From: an uncultured Bacteroidales bacterium
GTDB lineage: Bacteria > Bacteroidota > Bacteroidia > Bacteroidales > FEN-979
NCBI GenBank assembly: GCA_903875045.1
Contig: CAIQUS010000093.1
Location: 1 to 64,000, forward strand
DNA length: 64,000 bases
Direction: 5' to 3'
A model generated the notes under the pieces. It had not been told where the DNA came from and did no database searches. It saw only the letters and a program-made list of their open reading frames with translations. The position numbers and the translations under genes are program-made. Below, one piece after another: positions 59,628 through 64,000 of this stretch (within the stretch, counting starts at the first letter, position 1; every line of letters begins with the position of its first letter).

Positions 59628-59897
59628 TTAATTGGTGGATGGATCTGTTGATTGATTAATTTGACGAAATTTGTCAACATTAATACTGGCGAGAAGGACA
59701 GCCATCTTTTCTATCGCTACATTTTTTCGATTTCCAGCGCACCAGCAGCGTACATACCTTATGGTATAGCCGGTTTTTTTGGCAATTATCTCTTTGTCCT
59801 CCCATGATAGATGTTTAGCAACAACTCTCTGGTCTGGATAGTCATAAGTGTAATCAGAAGGTTTCTTATATTCAGTGCCTATTTTAGGACGTCCCAT
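59628..59897 (-). CDS. Ner-like HTH regulator, first early gene
   Basis: An 89-residue protein with a predicted HTH (KEIIAKKTGYTIRYVRCWCA, GNRKNVAIEKMAVLL) and a basic start. It is the first gene of the leftward early operon, divergent from the repressor, the place of Ner in Mu. It probably turns down early and repressor transcription during lytic growth. The name is by place and size. Confidence 0.65.
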   Translation of the reverse strand: MGRPKIGTEYKKPSDYTYDYPDQRVVAKHLSWEDKEIIAKKTGYTIRYVRCWCAGNRKNVAIEKMAVLLASINVDKFRQINQSTDPSTN

Positions 59898-59906
59898 GTT
59901 TATTTA

Positions 59907-59938
59907 TTTGACTTTTGATTTTTATCGCTATATCTTTG
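59907..59938 (+). promoter_or_regulatory. Repressor promoter
   Basis: TTTG (59907-59910), 20 bp, then TATCTTTG (59931-59938), 72 bp before the repressor ATG. Full match to the Bacteroidota pattern. Confidence 0.65.
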
Positions 59939-59951
59939 CCAATCAACGCAG

Positions 59952-59983
59952 CAAATATAATACAATCATATTGGATATTCCAA
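59952..59983 (-). promoter_or_regulatory. Early (Ner/transposase) promoter overlapping an operator
   Basis: On the minus strand TATATTTG (59952-59959) lies about 21 bp after a TTG (59981-59983). The -33 part is inside the palindrome TTGGATATTCCAA, so a bound repressor would block it. Confidence 0.55.
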
Positions 59984-59994
59984 GCAAATTGGAT
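59971..59994. promoter_or_regulatory. Repressor operators
   Basis: TTGGATATTCCAA (59971-59983) is a perfect 5-3-5 palindrome; a further half site TTGGAT is at 59989-59994. They lie between the divergent repressor and early promoters. A similar arrangement, TCCAATTTCTTTGGA, is found inside the repressor gene near 60161-60175. Confidence 0.55.
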
Positions 59995-60010
59995 TTATTT
60001 TACAAAATAA

Positions 60011-60424
60011 ATGGATTTTAGTAGTAACATAAAGTATTTGAGGAAGTTAAAAAAGTTAAATCAGGAGGATTTAGGTGTTAAATTGGGCGTATCTAATACA
60101 ACAATATCAAATTGGGAGAAAGAAGTTGCCACCCCAGACCTTAATACAGCCTTATTAATATCCAATTTCTTTGGAATATCAGTCAATGATTTATTTTCAA
60201 AAGACTTAACGAAAATAGACACCTCCGACATTGAATCACGGAACTTAGCCGATTATATTTCGAAGAATCAATGTGATCTCTGTAATCAGAAAGATCAAAC
60301 GATAATTGCCCTGAAGGAAGGAAATGCCGCTCTGAAAGAAATGGCGGAATATTACAAGATGAAAAATTTAGAGGTAGACCATGTTAAACCTGCTAAAAAA
60401 TCACCTTATCAGCAAACAGGATAA
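60011..60424 (+). CDS. Xre-family phage repressor
   Basis: A 137-residue protein. Residues 5-60 are an Xre HTH: IKYLRKLKKLNQEDLGVKLG, VSNTTISNWEKEVATPDLNT, FFGISVNDLF. The second half has CDLCNQKDQ and a coiled coil for dimer formation. It is divergent from the Ner-like gene and stands at the early end of the prophage, so it should keep the lysogenic state, the role of Mu c, although it is not of the same family. Confidence 0.8.
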   Translation: MDFSSNIKYLRKLKKLNQEDLGVKLGVSNTTISNWEKEVATPDLNTALLISNFFGISVNDLFSKDLTKIDTSDIESRNLADYISKNQCDLCNQKDQTIIALKEGNAALKEMAEYYKMKNLEVDHVKPAKKSPYQQTG

Positions 60425-60541
60425 TTAAAATGTGGCCGTACCCTCCCCAGGCAGACAAATTGCTCCTTTTTTTCGCCCACACACACGTTTTTCAACAGAT
60501 TTCAAACGACTATTCTGCTGTATGTGATGTAATTCAGCCTG

Positions 60542-60646
60542 TTACATCGTTATTAGTTCGTTTAGTTTGCTGAAAGCAGGGGCATTAACCCCCCTGTAAT
60601 ACTTCATATTGTACTGTTTTTTGATACATTTTGAGCAGTAAGCCAT
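60542..60646 (-). CDS. Possible 34-residue protein with CxxC
   Basis: MAYCSKCIKKQYNMKYYRGV, then NAPAFSKLNELITM. A C-x-x-C with basic surroundings suggests a small zinc-knuckle-like peptide. It is convergent with the repressor. No promoter is evident; it could be chance. Confidence 0.3.
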   Translation of the reverse strand: MAYCSKCIKKQYNMKYYRGVNAPAFSKLNELITM

Positions 60647-60675
60647 ATTTTAGAGGTCGTTTTTTTTTGGTTTAT

Positions 60676-60709
60676 GACCATCCTCGTGACCATCCTCTCG
60701 ACCATCCTC
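60676..60709. repeat. Three iterons GACCATCCTC
   Basis: Exact copies at 60676-60685, 60688-60697 and 60700-60709, a 12-bp period. They lie 250 bp after the repressor, near the phage end. They may bind the repressor, transposase or a host factor (counterpart of the Mu enhancer/operators), or encode T-I-L-V/S repeats in a 28-codon frame starting at 60674. Confidence 0.5.
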
Positions 60710-60764
60710 TCACCTTTTGTCACGAAATTACCCCATCACCACGACAAACGATGGCACTAAAAAA

Positions 60765-60782
60765 GGCCCCTGTGGGAGGGCC
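60765..60782 (-). terminator. Leftward terminator near the phage end
   Basis: On the minus strand GGCCC (60778-60782), 8-nt loop, GGGCC (60765-60769), then six T bases (60759-60764). It would stop host transcription entering the early region. Confidence 0.55.
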
Positions 60783-60946
60783 AGTACTGGAGGCATGATC
60801 AGATGTATAAAAATGCGCCGAGATACCGATTAACAGCCTTTTTAGCTATATTTGCGGGGGTGATTAAACCTTATTACAATGCCGGTTAAACTTCATTGCA
60901 AACAGCCAGCGTTAACCAGGGCAAAAATGCAACCATAATAGAAGGT

Positions 60947-60964
60947 AATGAAACCATTCGTATT
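60947..60964 (-). repeat. Possible second transposase site, early end
   Basis: Minus strand AATACGAATGGTTTCATT resembles AAAACGAATTGTATGAAA of the other end in 12 of the first 16 bases. It is about 91 bp inside the first site, comparable to the L1-L2 distance in Mu. Confidence 0.35.
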
Positions 60965-61033
60965 GAACCGGCGTTTTATGTATTATCTCTGTAACCTGCA
61001 TTTACGTAGGGATTATCGGCAAATTTTTATTTA

Positions 61034-61055
61034 GAAGCTTTATGCAGTTTGATTT
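61034..61055 (-). repeat. Transposase end site at the Mu-left end
   Basis: Read on the minus strand from 61055, AAATCAAACTGCATAAAG then CTTC agrees with the site at 26141-26162 in 15 of 22 bases, and six of the seven differences are transitions. It begins 9 bp inside the junction, as the site at the other end does. Confidence 0.6.
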
Positions 61056-61064
61056 GGGGGCCTT

Positions 61065-61070
61065 ACAGGT
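61065..61070. repeat. Target-site duplication, right copy
   Basis: ACAGGT, the same as at 26126-26131, and in the same codon phase of the split host gene. Confidence 0.65.
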
Positions 61071-61298
61071 CTATCCATCTTTCCCAACCCGGCAACAAGC
61101 AAATTTACCCTGAAGATAAAAAGCCCTGCAGACAAATTTACCTTTAGATTATACAATATAAATGGCAGGGAATGCTTCTCCGGGGAAATTCACAACCCGG
61201 AAACTGAAATCTCAACTGAATTTCTGGAGAAAGGGGCCTATTTTGTCACCATACAGAATCATAAGGTTTTACAAACACACAAGTTAATTATTCAGTAA
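61071..61298 (+). pseudogene. T9SS secreted protein gene, 3' part with sorting domain
   Basis: The last 75 codons of the gene cut at 26131: LSIFPNPATSKFTLKIKSPA, then FRLYNINGREC and GAYFVTIQNHKVLQTHKLII before the stop. This is a complete type A T9SS sorting domain that lacks a start; in the same frame upstream a TGA occurs in phage DNA at 61050-61052. Separated from its first part, the product cannot be exported in the lysogen. The 238 bp after it have a TACTTTTG (61416-61423) that may be the -7 box of the next gene. Confidence 0.8.
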
Positions 61299-61536
61299 TT
61301 CTATGATTCTTTGGCGCTGGCAACATGGATACAAAACCAAAAACCGACGGTAAAAAGCGACCCTGAGATCCCATCATCTGTATCTTTCTGGTCGGGATCA
61401 TTACGTTTTTTAATCTACTTTTGCAGTAAAACCGGGATGCTGCATGGATTGGGTCAATGATTTATTCCGGAAGGAAAAAGCAGCACATTGCAGCACCTCA
61501 GCTAAAATTCAAAATGGGCGATAAACATCATTTTCT

Positions 61537-62139
61537 ATGTCAAAGCGAATACTTATTCTGTTTGCACATCCACGGTTTGAGAAATCCCTCAACAACTCTT
61601 TGCTGGTAAACCAAATACCAGCATCCCCTCATTTCACTTTTCGTGATTTATATGAGCTGTACCCCGATTTCAACATTGATGTGGATTATGAGAAAAAACT
61701 TTTGGAGCAACACGATGTAATAATCTGGCAGCATCCCTTTTATTGGTACAGTGCTCCTCCCCTTTTAAAACAATGGATTGACATGGTTCTGGAGTTTGGC
61801 TGGGCCTATGGTCCCGGCGGAACGAACCTGCAGGGGAAGTTGGTATTCAACACGATCACAGCAGGCGGTCAGCGGTCGGCTTACAACAAAGATGGTTATA
61901 ACCGGTTTACAATAAAGGAGTTGCTTGCACCTTTCGAACAAACTGCCCGGCTCTGTAAAATGTCCTACCTGCCCCCGTTTGCTTTGCATGGCACGCACCG
62001 GTTAACCAAAGAGGAGGCCATCGAAACCGCTGGTCAATACAGGAGGTTGCTTGAATCCCTGGAGAGTGGTCATATTCCGGTTGATCAAATGCAATCCTTC
62101 TCCTATCTAAACGATTGGGTCATCAACGAAAACCTATAA
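61537..62139 (+). CDS. KefF-like NAD(P)H quinone oxidoreductase
   Basis: A 200-residue flavodoxin-fold protein: RILILFAHPRFEKSLNNSLL (FMN-binding start), FRDLYELYPDFNIDVDYEKK, IIWQHPFYWYSAPPLLKQWI, GWAYGPGGTNLQGK and ITAGGQRSAYNKDGYNRFTI are the family signatures. In E. coli KefF activates the KefC potassium efflux system and reduces quinones. It is followed after 10 bp by a Kef-type antiporter gene, which supports the role. Confidence 0.9.
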   Translation: MSKRILILFAHPRFEKSLNNSLLVNQIPASPHFTFRDLYELYPDFNIDVDYEKKLLEQHDVIIWQHPFYWYSAPPLLKQWIDMVLEFGWAYGPGGTNLQGKLVFNTITAGGQRSAYNKDGYNRFTIKELLAPFEQTARLCKMSYLPPFALHGTHRLTKEEAIETAGQYRRLLESLESGHIPVDQMQSFSYLNDWVINENL

Positions 62140-62149
62140 CTGCACACAA

Positions 62150-64000
62150 ATGGACTTTTTATCACAGGCATTGATATATCTGGCAGCTGCAGTGGTATGT
62201 GTTCCCATAGCGAAAAGGCTTGGCATGGGATCGGTACTTGGTTACCTTTTTGCAGGCATCCTGATCGGCCCGTTTATTCTTGGGTTTATCGGTAAAGAAG
62301 GACAGGACATCATGCACTTCGCCGAATTCGGAGTAGTGATGATGCTTTTTCTCATCGGCCTTGAACTGGAACCCTCCCATTTCTGGCGCTTGCGCAAATC
62401 GATTCTCGGATTAGGGTCATTGCAATTAGGGCTGACAACTGTAATCCTGTTCATGATCCTGATTACCGGATTCAGGTGGCAGGAAGCCATGGCCATTGCG
62501 CTGGCGCTGTCCATGTCATCAACAGCCATCGCCCTTCAGACAATCAAAGAGAAAGGTTTGTCACAAACTGTTTCAGGACAAGCATCGTTTTCCGTTTTGC
62601 TCTTCCAGGATATCGCAGTCATTCCTATTCTTGCGATTCTGCCTTTGCTCGCGGTGCATGGAACCAGCATCTCTGAATCGGGACATCAAACCTTCATCGA
62701 TCAGTTCCCAGGCTGGTTGCAGGCCATTTCGCTGTTCCTTGCCGTGGGCATCATTTATGCTGCCGGCAGGTTCCTGATTGTTCCGATGCTTCGGTTAATC
62801 GCAAAGACACAACTGCGCGAATTATTTACTGCCTCCGCCCTCTTCCTTATTGTTGCCATCGCCATGCTGATGCAACTGGTGGGGTTGAGCCCTGCCCTGG
62901 GCGCCTTCCTCGCCGGGGTGGTTCTGGCAAACAGCGAATACCGCCATGAACTTGAAAGCGACCTCCAGCCTTTCAAAGGGTTATTGCTGGGCCTCTTCTT
63001 CATTGGTGTTGGCGTTTCCATCAATTTCGAACTGATTGGTTCTCAGCCCTGGCTCATTGCAGGTCTGGTGATAATCGTGATGGCCGTAAAGGCAGCCGTT
63101 CTTTTCTTCACTGGCCGGATTTTCAAACTCACCAATGATCAGAACCTGCTTTATACCTTTGCCCTGTCCCAGGTGGGAGAATTCGCTTTCGTCATGTTCT
63201 CATTCACCGGCCAATTGAAAATTATCACCCCTGAGTGGATGAGTACCATGATGGCTGTAACTGCCATCACCATGACCATCACCCCTTTGTTGTTGCTGTT
63301 GAATGAAAAAGTTATTGATCCCCGGTTTGGTGTTAAGGAAAAACCCATAGATCGGGAAGCAGATCAAATTGAGGTGCATAATTCAGTAATCATTGCCGGT
63401 TTCGGTCATTTCGGAAGTACCATCGGGCGTTTTTTACGTGCCAACGGCGTAGAAGCCACCATCCTCGACAATGATTCCAACCGCGTGGAATTACTGCGGA
63501 AAATGGGTTTTAAGGTGTACTATGGTGATGCAACCCGACTCGACCTGTTGAAATCGGCAGGGGCGGATGATGCGAAGATCCTCATCGCTGCAATCGATTC
63601 GCCGGAAACAAACATGGAACTGGTAACCACCGCCAGAAAATATTTTCCTGATCTAAGACTCATGGTTCGTGCCAAAAGCAGGATGGATGCTTATGATTTG
63701 ATGGACATTGGCCTGCAGGACATTTACCGTGAAAGCCTGCATACTTCGGTGAAAATGGCCGTGGATGTATTGACAAGCCTCGGTCAAAGGAGCTATACTG
63801 TAACACGGCAGGGGCAGAAATTCCTTCAGTACGATGAAGAGGCACTCATCAGGATGGCCGAATTGCGGCACGACCAGAAACAATACATACTTCAGGCCCG
63901 CGAAAATTTCAGGATGCAGGAAGAACTGCTGTCACAGGACCTGAGGCAGAACCTGTCGGAGAATGACCATGCCTGGGACAGTGAGGAGATAAGAGAGGGG
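62150..64000 (+). CDS. Kef-type K+/H+ antiporter with RCK domain, cut by window end
   Basis: 617 codons are present and no stop is reached. Residues 1-380 form about 12 membrane helices of the CPA2 family (VPIAKRLGMGSVLGYLFAGI, FGVVMMLFLIGLELEPSHFW, SMSSTAIALQTIKEKGLSQT, LGAFLAGVVLANSEYRHELE). Residues about 405-520 are an RCK/TrkA-N domain with the Rossmann motif VIIAGFGHFGSTIG and ATILDNDSNRVELLRKMG. A charged tail follows. With the KefF-like protein it should export K+ in exchange for H+ when glutathione adducts or electrophiles are sensed. Probably only a few residues are missing. Confidence 0.9.
   Translation, partial: MDFLSQALIYLAAAVVCVPIAKRLGMGSVLGYLFAGILIGPFILGFIGKEGQDIMHFAEFGVVMMLFLIGLELEPSHFWRLRKSILGLGSLQLGLTTVILFMILITGFRWQEAMAIALALSMSSTAIALQTIKEKGLSQTVSGQASFSVLLFQDIAVIPILAILPLLAVHGTSISESGHQTFIDQFPGWLQAISLFLAVGIIYAAGRFLIVPMLRLIAKTQLRELFTASALFLIVAIAMLMQLVGLSPALGAFLAGVVLANSEYRHELESDLQPFKGLLLGLFFIGVGVSINFELIGSQPWLIAGLVIIVMAVKAAVLFFTGRIFKLTNDQNLLYTFALSQVGEFAFVMFSFTGQLKIITPEWMSTMMAVTAITMTITPLLLLLNEKVIDPRFGVKEKPIDREADQIEVHNSVIIAGFGHFGSTIGRFLRANGVEATILDNDSNRVELLRKMGFKVYYGDATRLDLLKSAGADDAKILIAAIDSPETNMELVTTARKYFPDLRLMVRAKSRMDAYDLMDIGLQDIYRESLHTSVKMAVDVLTSLGQRSYTVTRQGQKFLQYDEEALIRMAELRHDQKQYILQARENFRMQEELLSQDLRQNLSENDHAWDSEEIREG

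Larger units (their letters stand above)
26132..61064. mobile_element. Mu-like transposable prophage, about 34.9 kb
   Basis: The element carries Mu-order modules: repressor and Ner-like regulators, MuA-like transposase, MuB-like ATPase, DUF3164, GemA-like, terminase (gp27/gp28-like), DUF935 portal, MuF head protein, protease/scaffold, capsid, contractile tail (sheath, tube, chaperone, tape measure, gp44/45/46/47-like baseplate) and fibres. The early (Mu-left) end is at the right. Boundaries are set by a host gene split in phase, by ACAGGT at both junctions, and by related 22-bp sites that start 9 bp inside both ends. All core genes look intact apart from frames that I read as programmed frameshifts, so the phage may be active. 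I found no endolysin that I could recognise. Confidence 0.85.
60425..61064. other. Early-end noncoding region of the prophage
   Basis: This 640-bp stretch has no convincing gene of ordinary size. It holds a possible 34-residue frame, three 10-bp iterons, a leftward terminator, TATATTTG at 60851-60858 that could be a rightward -7 box, and end-type sites at 60947 and 61034. By place it matches the attL side of Mu, between repressor and left end. Confidence 0.6.

Noticed and set aside
60880-61000. Plus-strand reading NQGKNATIIEGNETIRIEP, like a piece of a secreted host protein
   Set aside because: It is about 26 codons without start, within the phage end as set by the junction repeat and end sites. 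A captured host remnant cannot be excluded.
1-64000. CRISPR arrays, tRNA or rRNA genes
   Set aside because: No regularly spaced 25-40 bp repeats and no cloverleaf were noticed by eye; a covariance-model scan was not possible.

Overview
The window is a piece of a Bacteroidota chromosome, most likely Bacteroidales-like and of environmental type. The evidence is secreted proteins with type IX secretion (T9SS) C-terminal domains, an Omp28-like protein, FISUMP and S74-chaperone surface proteins, and promoters of the Bacteroidota kind (TTTG, about 20 bp, then TAnnTTTG). The taxon is inferred from gene content only.

Layout. 1-15.2 kb is ordinary chromosome: the tail of an IS66-type transposase, two secreted proteins, a TMTC-like membrane/TPR protein, a SAM-hydrolase-like lipoprotein, a cold-shock-domain protein, an Omp28/PKD/T9SS protein, an IMPDH/GMP-reductase-family enzyme, a histidine kinase, and an ethanolamine pair (eutH broken by a frameshift, then a fused eutB-eutC). 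15.2-19.6 kb is a likely defence cassette: a metallophosphoesterase, a DnaB-C-like RecA ATPase, a retron (164-nt ncRNA with a perfect 10-bp a1/a2 repeat, then a reverse transcriptase with the NAxxH, YADD and VTG signatures), a tyrosine phosphatase and a small protein. 19.8-24.9 kb holds two large surface proteins.

26.1-61.1 kb is a complete-looking Mu-like prophage of about 34.9 kb. It is inserted in a T9SS-protein gene whose two halves are both visible (25139-26131 and 61071-61298), with ACAGGT at both junctions and matching 22-bp candidate transposase sites 9 bp inside each end. Its early end is on the right: Xre repressor and Ner-like gene with operators, MuA- and MuB-like transposition proteins, DUF3164-, zinc-ribbon, HD-hydrolase and GemA-like genes, and an antirepressor with a structured leader. 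The late genes run divergently from one control region at 42.68-42.79 kb, where two back-to-back promoters flank a pair of identical palindromes. Rightward genes are terminase, portal, MuF head protein with a nuclease-like tail, and neck proteins. Leftward genes are protease/scaffold, capsid, a lysis group with a candidate u-spanin, sheath, tube, chaperone, tape measure, baseplate and fibres.

Three places in the late genes carry a -1 slippery heptamer directly before a stop or within two codons of one, followed by an open -1 frame lacking a normal start: the tail chaperone (37.6 kb, with a 13-bp hairpin), the gp45-like baseplate spike (33.2 kb) and the portal/MuF junction (46.75 kb, with a 7-bp hairpin 5 nt downstream). 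The right edge has a KefF-like oxidoreductase and a Kef-type antiporter cut by the window end. Everything here comes from reading the sequence; no database search or folding program was run.
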